This document shows, one piece after another, positions 20,542 through 35,363 of a DNA stretch of 54,655 bases. The DNA is taken from positions 1 to 54,655 of the forward strand of contig JALLBK010000092.1 in the NCBI GenBank assembly GCA_036940085.1, written 5' to 3'. Origin of the DNA: Discostella pseudostelligera. Taxonomy: Eukaryota > Bacillariophyta > Thalassiosirophyceae > Thalassiosirales > Thalassiosiraceae. Position numbers and translations under genes: made by a program. The notes under the pieces are model-generated. The model worked only from the letters and a program-made list of their open reading frames with translations. It was not told where the DNA came from and searched no databases. Numbering within the stretch: position 1 is the stretch's first letter; the number at the start of each line of letters is the position of its first letter.

Positions 20542-21840
20542 ATGAATGCCGATACGCAAATCACGCTTGCAGCCCCTCACTGGGAGCGTCTTCTACGCTC
20601 ATCCTTTCCACCGTTAGATCCCAATGGTCAACCTTTATCTATGATCCTACGCGGCGCCTCGGCAGAGCTGGGAGATTTGAGGTTGACATTGTCGACGAAT
20701 CTTAAGTTGAGAGACCATCTGCCGGTGCTGACTCTGGTGGATCCGACGAACGACGAATATGATGCCGATGATGACTTCGGTGATGTTGGCACAGAGAGAA
20801 TATCACAAACAGTACAGAGTGGTGGGCTTGAGAGTGGACACGAAATGACATCGGATCATACCGGTGGCGAGAATAACGCCGCCGAAAACCAACCCAACAA
20901 ACGAACTCGAGACGGCGCAGAAGACGATAGTGACATTGACGATGTCGAAGAAGACGACAACGAAAAACTGCTACTTTATGTGCCATTTGTTAGGTGCACA
21001 TGCTCATCATGGAGTATGGAGGATGTAGCTGGTGAATTATTCATTACCTCACTTCGCGTCTTGTTCCTTGCCGAAAAAGTAAAGGAAGGAGAAGAACCAT
21101 CGAATGATATGGCTATTGCCGGCCGCTGCATTGTATTGCATGCTGTTGATTCATTACCTTCATCTGATGGTGATAACGAGGCTGGAATTTCACATCATAT
21201 CTATTGCCAGCTTGCAGAACATACGGAGGACGACGGTGAAGTCGGCTTTACACCTTCAACGAGCATGTTTGCCCCCTCAGCGATAGTGGACGAGGAAAAT
21301 GACACCCGCAATGGCAATGGCGACAATGAAGAGGTTGGAGATGATGACAATGGGAGTTCCGAAAATGCTGGTACAGTTGAATTATATTTTAAGCCCGCTA
21401 CCAACGACGGAGAAGATGAGAGGGAAAGCCAATCGAACGCATGCCAAATTATCTTTGATGCATTAACAAAACTCGTGAGTCTGAATCCGGAAGGAGAATC
21501 AGAAGATGGTTTTAACGGAGGTGGTGGAGGTCTTCTTAGTATGTTATCACTCATGGCTGGTATAGGTAATCAGAGCGACGGTGCTGATATCGGAATGGTA
21601 TTTGCCAATGACGAGGAAGATGATGACTGCGATGACATGGTTGTTCGATTGGGTGGCAGTAACAACATTGTTGCGAACGATGACGATAGTGTAGGAGCAT
21701 CCAATGAGGATCGACAAGCAATGTTGCGTCGCCTTGATGCAATGCTGTTTGTACCACCAGAATATGAAATCGCATCATCCGATGGGCAGTTTGATGATGC
21801 AGACGAGGACGAGGATGATGATGATGATGAGATCCTCTAA
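20542..21840 (+). CDS. pICln-like methylosome subunit
   Basis: pICln chaperones Sm proteins onto the PRMT5 methylosome during snRNP assembly. The 432-aa single-exon protein has a split PH-like core: ELFITSLRVLFLAEK (the G.L..T..RV strand pair) near residue 170, AIAGRCIVLHAVDSLP and HHIYCQLAE around 195-230, and TVELYFKP then CQIIFDALTKLVSLNP near 280-320. Acidic insertions (about 85-150 and 250-285) and an acidic tail (DADEDEDDDDDE) match the acidic loops and C-terminus that pICln uses to mimic RNA, although here they are longer than in animal pICln (about 237 aa). Similarity is by motif pattern only, so the assignment is likely but not certain. Confidence 0.75.
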   Translation: MNADTQITLAAPHWERLLRSSFPPLDPNGQPLSMILRGASAELGDLRLTLSTNLKLRDHLPVLTLVDPTNDEYDADDDFGDVGTERISQTVQSGGLESGHEMTSDHTGGENNAAENQPNKRTRDGAEDDSDIDDVEEDDNEKLLLYVPFVRCTCSSWSMEDVAGELFITSLRVLFLAEKVKEGEEPSNDMAIAGRCIVLHAVDSLPSSDGDNEAGISHHIYCQLAEHTEDDGEVGFTPSTSMFAPSAIVDEENDTRNGNGDNEEVGDDDNGSSENAGTVELYFKPATNDGEDERESQSNACQIIFDALTKLVSLNPEGESEDGFNGGGGGLLSMLSLMAGIGNQSDGADIGMVFANDEEDDDCDDMVVRLGGSNNIVANDDDSVGASNEDRQAMLRRLDAMLFVPPEYEIASSDGQFDDADEDEDDDDDEIL

Positions 21841-22192
21841 CACATCTGGGAATGTTCGCGCATTAATAACGATCATTATCATTTCACACTATTGTTCTCC
21901 GTGGATTTGTGAAGTATTGAGCATTGCGCCTCGGTATTAATTCTAAATTCTAGATAGAAACGTAAGAGAGGACGGATGCTTGAGACTTTGGCGATTGCTA
22001 CAACCGTACTTAGGGTAGGGAACACCACAAACAAACAAATCTACGAGAGGATGGCAACGGTGGCAATCGTTCACGTAAATAATATCGCCAAATTTACTTC
22101 AACAAGCACCTCACTTGATTCATTTATTTTCGACAGTTGACACCGAGAGATCCATCGGACCATCCCCTATCCATAATATCGTTGCCATCACC
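21841..22192. promoter_or_regulatory. Short intergenic/promoter region before the helicase
   Basis: A 352-bp gap between two plus-strand genes. I see no distinctive motif. An in-frame ATG at 22115 lies within it but encodes a segment unlike the helicase family N-terminus. Confidence 0.45.
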
Positions 22193-26175
<3,983 letters not shown>

Positions 26176-26212
26176 GATGTTTGATAGCGCCTGAAGGATC
26201 AGTGTGAATGAT

Positions 26213-28501
26213 CTACCCAATACTCTTTTTCGATTGAAGTTTCCGCCTGTCTGTAATCCACAGCTGATTCTTCATGGATTTTCCCGCCTTGGACTGATGA
26301 AATAGCGATTGTATCGATTTTGCCGCATTATGCTCCACCATATCAGTGTGAGCTTTACGTCTTGCCTCTGCATGTTTTCGTCTGACTTTGACTATCTCAA
26401 TATCTTGCATATTGTCAATTACCATTTTTCGAATATGTTTCTTATTGATGTCTTCCTCAAATATCTTTGTATCAGTGAGAATAACCATCGTCTTCATCAC
26501 TGGACAAACATACATCTTCCATCGTGTCCCTTCGTGACCGACGTATTTCTCCGCTAAATGTCTAAGCTCCATAAGATTTTGCTTTTCAATAGAGCCACTC
26601 TCGGCCATGCTACGAAACAGTTCTTCATATTCGGTTCTGTCCAAGTTTAATCCACATGTAACTAATGCGGATTGAAATGAATCCGATTTAATAGGAGATG
26701 TCGTCGGTCCAAGCCTGATAAACAAGTCATCTAGCAGTGCCCCTGCAACGTGAGCCAATTTAGCATCGAGTATGCTGTAGCTGGTCACCGCACGCGAAGC
26801 CATGGCCTTTTCTCTATCTGTATCTGTTGTCGACGCGAACTTTATTGACAAGAGCCGTTGCATTTCCTTCTGCATCTTCTGGCTCTGGTTTTTGAACTCA
26901 GTGCTGAGTACCCAAGTCATGTTGCGTTCATCGCAAGCAGCTTCAGCCTCTTTTTTGCTCGCATCCCAAATTGCTTGGAAGCCCAACTCCCGCTGCATGC
27001 GTAACTCAGCAACCCGCTGTCTCCTCTGGTCACGTTGATGTAAGAGTATGTTTGAATCTAGTTCCGTTTGAATTTGTCGTTGCCTCTGTTTAGCCTCCTC
27101 ATGTCGCCGTTCTTTCTCTCTCTTGGACAACAATTTTGTACCCGCAATACTCGATTCAGTTCTTGATGTCAACGCCGAATCATCATCCACAATATGTGGC
27201 AAGGCTATTGACTGCTGATATGTTGCGATTCTGACAGCATTCCTGTGTTCGATTTCATTCATTGCATATGATTTAAAGAGACGAACGACGCGCCTTCGTA
27301 GCACTGTCTCATGAAATCTCTGCGCTGCTTCGAAATTTCTATGCATCACGCTAAATTGCAGCCAGATCATAAATGCACCTCGTAATGAAGTTCGTTTCAG
27401 CCACACCCGAAGATGACCCGCCCCAGCACCTACAGTCTTGTCGCTGTCACTTGCGTAGCATCGTTTGATCTTCTTCATGTTGTTTTTATGCTGAATCAAC
27501 TTTCGGAGTGCCAGTTGACCGAGAGGCTTGGTGTTGCTTAGGCAAAAAACATACGGTGGATAATCTTGACAGTCTGACTCGCTTTGATTCTGAAAGCCAT
27601 CCCAGGAATGCGTGTTTCTTTATCCAATGCTTTGCACGCAAAGTTATCGTCAGAACCATCCTCCAGGCGGCAAACGTTCTGCGAAGATTTTTCGTTTGGT
27701 AAAGAATTCTTTGTTCCTCACCAAGCATTTTGTTTGACTGCAATAAAAAGGCAGACAGAGCTTTATCCTTTTTGACGAGCAGATATGGAAGAATGCAAAT
27801 GATGAGAGATTCATTTGGGAGGTGTATCGTACATGCTCAACCAGTCGACAGTGGCAAAACACAAAACTCACTTCTTCTCCCGCCAGCAGTTCCAGGCGCT
27901 TATCGTCGGAGATGTTATCCAAAAGCTGGGTTCTGAAGTTGCGTAAAGCAGCCAACTCAAGCGCTTCCCTCAATATTTTCATAGTAATAACAGTTGAAGT
28001 AGTCAAGCCTTGAATGCATTTCTTCACTTGTACCGTCGCAGACTGCACATCCTCGTCGCTAAGAGCAGCGATGGATGCAACCCGAACTACATCACTTAGT
28101 AATATGGAGCGTTCGCTGCTATCACCACATGAATCTATGCATTCTAGATGATAGTCTTGCACGAGCTTCAGAAACACCCCTCTAGGATCATGGAATGTAG
28201 CGGGAGCCAACACTGCCGCCCGAAATGTCGTGATAATCCATTTTGCATCCACTGTGGCAGCTGTCGAAGTAGCTTGTTTCAATGACGAATCATCTCGAAA
28301 GGCACAATGCAACCTTTTGCCAAATCGATTAGCCACATCACTTCCAAGCTCCAAAGACAAAGCACGATGAAGTGCCGAGATATCGACGTTGGTGACATCG
28401 AGGATATGTCGATTAATGTTCCCTAGTGATCCTGTATTCCTACTGCTTGGAAAGTCAATGATCGAGCAAACTGTTCGCCATCGTTCGAATCTATTATTCA
28501 T
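26213..28501 (-). CDS. Large coiled-coil protein with Trp-containing and IQ-like repeats, function unknown
   Basis: The model is complement(join(26213..27499, 27555..27737, 27872..28501)), 699 aa. Intron 1 is well bordered (GTGAGT, TTATTGCAG). Intron 2 would be only 55 bp (GTATGT, CGAAAG); I infer it because the frame must shift there, so this junction is less certain. Residues 1-210 are helical and mixed. The segment RRTFAAWRMVLTITLRAKHW and HAFLGWLSESKR, then LRGAFMIWLQFSVMH, recalls the spaced Trp repeats of Sfi1-like centrin-binding proteins. A long charged coiled coil follows (REKERRHEEAKQRQRQIQTE), then an EF-hand-like region (FQSALVTCGLNLDRTEYEELF) and IQ-like AAKSIQSLFHQSKAG. A centrosomal or ciliary role is plausible. 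The gene ends 37 bp from the convergent DHX16 gene. Confidence 0.65.
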
Positions 28502-28718
28502 TACTTATGCCTTCCTTTGTTCCACTTTCGAGTTGTTGAACATTCATGCAAACAGCATCTCAACTAGCGTGTGAATAATTGCTTTTTAGTTTCAAAAAAC
28601 GCCCACAACTCAATTTTTAAGTTTCCTTGTCCTCCGCTGGAAAAAAGAAGAGAATTGTATTAGGAAGATGATATCGTACGAATACAGTGTGGTAGGTAGC
28701 TCCCGCAAGTTGTTACAA

Positions 28719-29531
28719 TCATATGATCCCTCTCGAAACCAACAGCGGCCCAAATCTCGCATGCGGACTCATCTCCTTAAAACGATCCTCATCAAATTCC
28801 ACAATCAAAGATAATCCCTCATCTTCCAATCTATCCCTCTTCCCTCCTCCTCCCGCCCCCGGGGGGATATAAACAGCCGGGAACACTGTGCCTCGAAATC
28901 GATTGATTGTGCATTCCATTAACGGTTCCCCATTCAATAGAATTTGTATCATTGGGAGATCACTCTGCTGAACGGCCACACCAATGACATCACCATGGTA
29001 GAGTCTTGGCACTGGTCGCATTAATACTGTCCCATCATCTAACGACGATGCCTCATCACCTTCGGCCTCGGCATTTTCTAATGATTTGTAAAATGCTCGA
29101 TCTTTTCGAGTCGCGACACCAAATTTCAATGCATATGGATCTAATCCATCCTCGTTATCATTGTCATCATCACCTTCGCCATTCATTTCCACATCATGAA
29201 ATTCCTCTTCGCCGTCAGCATCCTCCCCATTCCCACCCTGTTTCAATGCACCATGTCGTCTCCTGGAAGTATTATTACCTGGCATCTGGACATGATATTC
29301 CCAATAGGCCGCATCTTGTTCAATAGGAATTTCACACAATGCTAATCCACATCCGGAGATTTTACACCCCGTGATTTGTATGGTGGGGGCCGACATGGCA
29401 CGGGAGATGCCATGCTTGCTTGCCGGAGGGACCTTGGACGACGATGATGACTCGGTCATTTCCATGGATGAAGATTCGGCAGCATGCTTCCCGCCGCGTA
29501 TCGCATCGAGGCAAGAACAGCAGCCGCCCAT
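28719..29531 (-). CDS. SPRY domain protein, SPRYD7-like, possibly myristoylated
   Basis: A longer frame begins at 29585, but I choose the second ATG at 29531, giving 270 aa, because the protein then starts MGGCCSCLDAI: Gly2 with nearby Cys is a typical N-myristoylation and palmitoylation signal, and animal SPRYD7 also has a Cys-rich N-terminus. The SPRY core is split by acidic insertions: GCKISGCGLALCEIPIEQD and AYWEYHVQ, then ALKFGVATRKD, YHGDVIGVAV, IQILLNGEPLME, RFRGTVFPAVYIP and LIVEFDEDRF. The ending PHARFGPLLVSRGII matches the family end. SPRY domains bind protein partners; SPRYD7 has no established reaction. The membrane anchor is inferred. Confidence 0.8.
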   Translation of the reverse strand: MGGCCSCLDAIRGGKHAAESSSMEMTESSSSSKVPPASKHGISRAMSAPTIQITGCKISGCGLALCEIPIEQDAAYWEYHVQMPGNNTSRRRHGALKQGGNGEDADGEEEFHDVEMNGEGDDDNDNEDGLDPYALKFGVATRKDRAFYKSLENAEAEGDEASSLDDGTVLMRPVPRLYHGDVIGVAVQQSDLPMIQILLNGEPLMECTINRFRGTVFPAVYIPPGAGGGGKRDRLEDEGLSLIVEFDEDRFKEMSPHARFGPLLVSRGII

Positions 29532-29828
29532 TGATACTGGTAGTTGATTTGATGGTTGATAGAGAGTGTTAGAGGTGGGTGGCACAGCGACGGCGGCGAT
29601 GACAATGGCTGGGTTGGGCGGAGGGCGGGGAGAGATGCTGCATTGAATTGAATGAAGGGAATTGGATCTTTGCGTTGCAGTCGAGTCAAAAATCCACCAC
29701 CACCACCTACCAACCCCAACCTATCACATCATTTCAGCACAAAAGAACACCAAGACCATGGCGTCCGCCAATTCCCAATTCGCCAGTAGGGTGGGGTCGC
29801 AATAGAAAATTCTTAATTCTTGTCGATC

Positions 29829-29852
29829 TCCCGCCACTTCATTGCCACGTGT
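29829..29852 (+). promoter_or_regulatory. Composite element (CCCGCCA-N7-GCCACGTG)
   Basis: TCCCGCCA, seven bases, then GCCACGTGTT. It is an exact match in both halves. Confidence 0.65.
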
Positions 29853-29864
29853 TGACTTGATGTC

Positions 29865-29888
29865 TCCCGCCAAATATATGCCACGTGG
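29865..29888 (+). promoter_or_regulatory. Composite element (CCCGCCA-N7-GCCACGTG)
   Basis: TCCCGCCA, AATATAT, then GCCACGTGG. It repeats the preceding element with identical spacing. Confidence 0.65.
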
Positions 29889-30071
29889 AAGGTTGAAGGC
29901 CACCACTCACACACACAGCCGAAACCGAACCACAGTCACCATCGCCATCCACCATAAGCAACAGCAAGGAGCATGCACCATAACGGCCGATCCCTGATGT
30001 CCGCTACCAGCTACCACCTCCTCAAACCCAGCCGGTGACACTAGAACACTCCAGTATCCGATGATAATAAT

Positions 30072-31190
30072 ATGGTTGCCACAAACACATTCCTTTCTGC
30101 GCTTGCGCTATTTTCAGTATCACCACTTAACATGCCTCCTCTGCTAAATGATGTATCCGCCGAGGATCATCGACGACACATCAAATCTTCCACCTCATTT
30201 TCGTCGTCGTCGAGTTATGGAGCTCGGTCAAATCATCCCACCACCTACGATGACAACCCATCCTTCAAGGGACCATTGATTCTACAACAACGAGACTCAC
30301 CAGATGCGCATCGAGTACGAATCCATCATTATTACCTTGAAAATGAGCAACTAAATGCTATTCTACAATCTGAGCCATCAATGCCGACAAAGATTGGTGC
30401 ATCAACTCCAACTACCACCATTCTCAAATCAATCGTAGACCATTTGGCACGAAAAGAAGCACCAGTGGACGTGAAAGAAGTTGCTGAATCGGTGGAATTC
30501 TACCTCCGGTGCGGGAAGCGACTTATTGGTGCGGCAAATCGAGTATCGCAAAACAATCATCATCGCAGGGGAGGAGACGACAATGATAATGATGATGTTA
30601 ACAATGACTACAATACAATTACAATCCAAGACCTATGTTCAGGGCATGGACTAACCGGACTACTGTTCATGGCATGCAACCCTCCTGGAAAACAATCGAA
30701 CCAAAAGACAAAACTCCGGACAGTACTAACGGATCAAACTGAGCCACAATCTCATTCCATGTTGAAAAAGATCATAGCCGAAATTTGCCCATGGGTAGCA
30801 GAAGAGGGTGCGGTATTATTTCGGGCAGCTCCACTCGAAGAATTTACTGCACATGCCGCACAGGATTTGAGCAACAATAGCGACAACAATATCAATAGAA
30901 ACCAAGCAACAATCATCATATCCACACACGCTTGTGGATCATTAACCGACCAGGTATTGCAATATGCAATGAATGTGCAAGCTGCCTCGCTTGCGGTGAT
31001 GCCATGCTGTTATACCGGCACCGATGCCGGAGTTCCCTACGGCGTACGACGAATGTTGGGCGTGGGCGTATCGGCCGATGTCCGTCGCTGCTTTGAACTG
31101 CAAGAGCTTGGGTATCATACCGACTTGGCGGCAATACCACGTGCAGTGACGGCAATGAATCGAATTATTGTTGCCGAACGACGAAGATAA
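30072..31190 (+). CDS. SAM-dependent methyltransferase-like protein (Methyltransf_32 type)
   Basis: This 372-aa single-exon protein has a hydrophobic N-terminus (TFLSALALFSVSPLN) that may be a targeting sequence. The core shows a SAM-site pattern: IQDLCSGHGLTGLLFMACNP near residue 190 (motif I with acidic and Gly residues), a following strand LRTVLTDQTE, IIISTHACGSLTDQVLQYAM near 280 and LAVMPCCYT near 310. The CG or LCG after the fourth strand and the double Cys occur in the METTL25/GSTCD-like group. The substrate is unknown. The promoter is shared with the SPRYD7-like gene and bears two composite elements. Confidence 0.7.
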   Translation: MVATNTFLSALALFSVSPLNMPPLLNDVSAEDHRRHIKSSTSFSSSSSYGARSNHPTTYDDNPSFKGPLILQQRDSPDAHRVRIHHYYLENEQLNAILQSEPSMPTKIGASTPTTTILKSIVDHLARKEAPVDVKEVAESVEFYLRCGKRLIGAANRVSQNNHHRRGGDDNDNDDVNNDYNTITIQDLCSGHGLTGLLFMACNPPGKQSNQKTKLRTVLTDQTEPQSHSMLKKIIAEICPWVAEEGAVLFRAAPLEEFTAHAAQDLSNNSDNNINRNQATIIISTHACGSLTDQVLQYAMNVQAASLAVMPCCYTGTDAGVPYGVRRMLGVGVSADVRRCFELQELGYHTDLAAIPRAVTAMNRIIVAERRR

Positions 31191-31252
31191 TAAGTGGAGA
31201 GGACGTGCAGTGTTGCAACAGCATCAGCTGCATGCTGGAGAAGAGTTGGCTA

Positions 31253-31276
31253 CACGTGGCCATTAATTGGCGGGAA
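31253..31276 (-). promoter_or_regulatory. Composite element in minus orientation, with a facing E2F-like site
   Basis: Read on the minus strand, TTCCCGCCA is followed after 7 bases by GCCACGTGTA. A second CTCCCGCCAA lies at about 31291-31300 on the plus strand, so the two E2F-like sites face each other around CCGCGCGG. It sits 134 bp before the E1 dehydrogenase start. Confidence 0.6.
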
Positions 31277-31409
31277 AGCTCCGCGCGGATCTCCCGCCAA
31301 ATCCAGCAATTCCGACACCGACGCCGTGGGCATCACCGACGATGACGATGACGATGAAGTTGTTCCGACGGCAGCTCTCCACCACTACCAAGAAGAGATT
31401 AGCTAAGAT

Positions 31410-34178
31410 ATGAATCGAGTACAGAGTAAGGCATTTAACGTGCAGAAGTGCTGCGAACGAATCTGGAATAAGTATCGAGCATCGTCTTTCACCTCGAGCA
31501 ATGGTCTCCTCGAACGCTTGCGTCTACAAAATGAAAATGAAATCGTCGCGCTGCCAGAATTCAAGGCTCGAGTGACATTGAGTGACTTCCTCGCGAGTGG
31601 TGGGGCGTCAACCTCTAACAACTCAATAGTGCCCATCATTCCTCCGTCCAATGGCTACAAGCACGTGCTAACACCTGCCCAGATGCGCCTCACCCTCGAT
31701 GCCGCCATTGCCACCTTTCACCTTCATGTAGAATCACGCATTGCCGCTCTCTGTGGTCAAGGCTTCTACACTATTGGTCCATGTGGAGAAGAAATGCTTG
31801 CTTCTATAGGGTGGGCGCTCGATCCATACTCGGACGCGGTTGCCTTACACTATAGACATTTGTCGGTTTCGATTCTCAGGCAGTTGCGTCTGGGGAGAAA
31901 TCTAGAGGATGTTATTTTGGATAGGGCGAGAGGACATGTAGTTTCAAAGTTGGATCCTGTTACCGGAGGGGTGAGACCCGCTATCTTTTTCAAGATATTG
32001 TCACTGCTACAATATTTGATAACAAATTTGACCCTCATGCTAATGTTTCCATCCATCTTTCATTAGGTGCATTGTGCAATCGGCTCAGCGAAGTTCACAA
32101 ATAATGACGAACAAGATCGTAAACATGTTATTATAGGAAGCGGAGACTACGTCGTTACGAGCACACTTGCATCACAGTGTCCTCCTGCTGTCGGGAGGGC
32201 ACTTGGATTTTCAATGGTAGAAGCCTTGCGATCGTGCGATGATGATGATGATAGTGATAGAAATACAACCAGGCCAATCTCCTTTGTCACCATTGGTGAT
32301 GGATCTGTGCACAATGCGCATTTTCTATCTGCGTTCAATCTAACGCGTCATGCTAGATTCCGAAGGAAGAAATGTCCAGTTGTGTTTGGTGTCAGTGATA
32401 ATGGACTGTCAATTAGCTATGCGACGGATGGGTATGCCGACTACTTGTTCTCCCAGTGTTCTGACCAACATGAAAATGGTGGATCATTCAATGATGTCCG
32501 AATCTTCAAAGCAAATGGCTGTGACATGATGGATGTATATGACAAGACTCTTCAAGCTAGTGCCTACTCAAGAAAGTACTCAGCACCCTCTCTCATTCTA
32601 TATCAGGAGCTAACACGGCGATTTGGTCATGCAGCAACCGATCGACAGCATGCATATTTGGATGCGGATGATATTGCAAGTATGGCCGAGAGTGACGTTG
32701 TTGCAAGTGGCATAGTTCAGGCAGTTAATTGGAATGGAATAACGTACGGTGAGGCACATGCACGGTTTGAAGAGATTGGAAATATGGTAAGCATTCAATT
32801 CTTGCTGGTCCCGACTGCTCACCTTGCGATTCTTTCAATCACATTCGAAATTGCTGGTTCGTCCGTTGGTACTAGGTTAAACATTCTTTCAATATTGCGG
32901 CAGAAGAGCCAAAGATTACTAGTCGCGATGAGATGCTTGATCGAGTATCACAACATATGGTATCGGTACCGCAGTTACCAAGTGAAAAGTTGCGACCAGC
33001 ATTGAACAACAACCATGGTGAGAAGAAAGAAGTAATGAGAAAACACATGACACGGGTGATATCCGAGGTAATGGAAGTCGACTCAAAAATTGTCTACATT
33101 GGCGAAGATGTTGAGCACGGTGGATATTATCTTGTTACCGATGGATTGGCCGATAAGTTTAAGGGACGAGTGATCGATTTTCCTCCTGATGAAACAACAT
33201 TGTTAGGTGCTGCTATGGGATTTTCACAAGTGGGGTTGCTTCCAATCGTCGAGATACCGTATGCAAAGTACTTGGATTGTGCGGCTGATATGTTCTATGA
33301 ACTCTCATTGAGTAACTGGCTCACCAATGGTCAGTGTCCGAATGGAATGATCATCCGTGTCCAAGGTTTCGATCGAGGAAGTAAGTCAATGTCTCTGCTT
33401 CAGAATCACTTGTATGTACCGACACTCATACTTATCATCTTATTAGTCTTCGGAGGAAATTTTCATACACACAACATGATATCGCACATTCCTCCTGGAG
33501 TAGATGTGGTTTGTTACAGCAATGGTGAAGACTATGTCAGAGGATTCAGGAATGCAATTGTCCAGGCAAGGCATGGGCGAGTGGTCGTCTTTATTGATAG
33601 CACAAATCTACTAAATCTTAGACATCTGCACGAAAAGGATCGAGGATGGGAAACTGCTTATCCTCCTGCGAATGAGTTAATGAGTTTCCATGATGTAAGA
33701 CAATTTGGAGATTCAGGGAAGGCATTAGTCGTTACATACGGCAACGGGTAGGTGATGTTCTTACACTTGCGTTACGTGCATGTTGCATTTTCTAACAACG
33801 ACTACTGCTTGGTCATGCAAATTCAGTGTAGTCACCGCGTTGCGTGCAAGACGAGCTCTTGCCGAACAAAAAGGCATTGATTCTGAAAGCGAATTGGATA
33901 TTATCGACTCACCATACTTGAGCAACGTTCCGAATGGACTTCGCGATGTCGTGGCAAGTGGGAGGCACGAGCATGTTTTTTTCTGCGATGTATGCAAGGA
34001 AGGTCCAGGGTCAAATGTATTGAGCAGTACCATCATGTCACTGAAAAAACAAGGCATCCTTCCAACCAGTTGGGACTTTGTGGCAGCTCCTCGAACCTAC
34101 AACACATTAGGCAATACCACCACTTTTCTGAACGAAGAAGACATTATCCGAGCCTACACGAATTTGATTTCGATGTAG
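31410..34178 (+). CDS. Fused E1 alpha-beta subunits of a branched-chain-type 2-oxo acid dehydrogenase
   Basis: E1 decarboxylates 2-oxo acids with thiamine diphosphate and passes the acyl group to lipoyl-E2. The model is join(31410..31970, 32067..32786, 32915..33380, 33447..33747, 33827..34178), about 799 aa. The alpha half carries GFYTIGPCGEE, HYRHLSVSILRQL, and the ThDP motif GDGSVHNAHFLS to VSDNGLS near residue 265-300. The beta half carries VYIGEDVEHGGYY, FPPDETTLLGAAMGF, VQGFDRGIFGGNFHTHN (restored by splicing) and a C-terminal half-transketolase domain. The junction after exon 2 is ambiguous: 32787..32914, or 32749..32903 giving TYEEPKITSRDEML; both keep frame, and neither allows a stop between halves. 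Eukaryotic E1 is normally two genes, so the fusion looks bacterial-like. Substrate (branched-chain) is inferred. No clear mitochondrial presequence is visible. Confidence 0.87.
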
Positions 34179-34356
34179 CACGTATTGTACTCTACCATGC
34201 GTATCATGAAACTATGCAATCATAATATTATCACAGATAATGCAGTTGGGAAATTACCTACAAACAAATTGGGCACTTAATCATTATCTGAAGTAAAAAT
34301 AAAAGCAAGTTAATGAAACGACTGCTGGTTACGAATTCAGAATCTCTGCATCTCTC

Positions 34357-35363
34357 TCATGCGGCATGACTCCAGGAGCCTTTTCTCGCAGGTGGTTTGT
34401 GTGCTGGAAAACGAACATTACAAGCAACTGGTCTTAGTTTCAAGTCCGCTGACATTATTTTCTGTTCTTCACCCTGTAACTGCCTGAAGGAATCGTGCAT
34501 TGGAGTGGCGTCTCCAATGGAGACTTGACCGGAGTCCAACATCAGGTTATCCTTTTCCGACTTGCGTTGCTCTTCGTGATAATGGCAAACAGCAGCCCAT
34601 TTATCTTTGTCACAGCTCTTCATAAGCTCCCATGCATGGGCGTGCTCGAGGTGGCGAACTTTTGCTTCAAGCCGAGTTTCTACATCGTGGTGGTGTTCAT
34701 GCACTACCATCAAACTCCCCCTTCGAACACAAGCACGAGATTGTTCTTGTGCCCACTCTCCTTCATTGTACTCTTCAATAGTCTCAACGGCACGTAGTAG
34801 TTCTGCATTGTGCATCAAAGCTTTTGCCTCGACAACTTCAGTCTGTACTTGAGTGTAGTCCTCGAACTTGCTTGGGTTCTGTTCCACTGCTACAATCAGC
34901 GCATACAGGTCGCAGACATCCGTCCACAAATCAACATCACACGATTTCATAAGCTCCCACGCAGCGGCCAACTTCTTGCGGCGGATAAATACCTCGACAG
35001 TATAATCATCGTCGTCCCCAGTGAAGGATTCGTCCGGGATAGGACGGGCGCGCACAGCCAGCACGGAGCCATGCCGCATTTGCGATCTCATCCAGTGATG
35101 TTGGGACGTAGGCATGCTCTTATGACGAGCTTGAGCTGAAGTCCAATAATCTTTCCTGAACGACACTATGTCATCAACTGTGAAAATGGATTCAGTGTGA
35201 GTGAGAAATAGCAACGATGAGTCATTTGCTATGTTTGAAGCGGTCGATGCCGATGCATGACAATCCCTGACCATAATGATACTTCAGGTACCATATACTC
35301 ACCCGCCAAGAGGAGATTGCCAAGGCGGAGATCTTGCGCATTCCAATTTTCGATATTATCCAT
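34357..35363 (-). CDS. Unknown protein with duplicated WELMKSCD motif
   Basis: The model is complement(join(34357..35177, 35303..35363)), 293 aa, with a 125-bp phase-1 intron (GTGAGT, TTCACAG). Exon 1 encodes MDNIENWNAQDLRLGNLLLA. Two related segments lie about 100 residues apart: AAAWELMKSCDVDLWTDVCDLY and AHAWELMKSCDKDKWAAVCHYH. Each couples Trp-Glu-Leu-Met-Lys-Ser-Cys-Asp with a second Trp and a Val-Cys, and each follows a basic helix. No signal peptide or membrane span is visible. I do not recognise the family. The repeats could be helical hairpins that bind a partner. Confidence 0.7.

Larger units (their letters stand above)
29532..30071. promoter_or_regulatory. Divergent promoter with two composite elements
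   Basis: The 540-bp gap separates SPRYD7-like (minus) and a methyltransferase (plus). Both composite elements (29829-29852, 29865-29888) point toward the plus-strand gene and are spaced 36 bp apart. No gene is seen. Confidence 0.6.
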
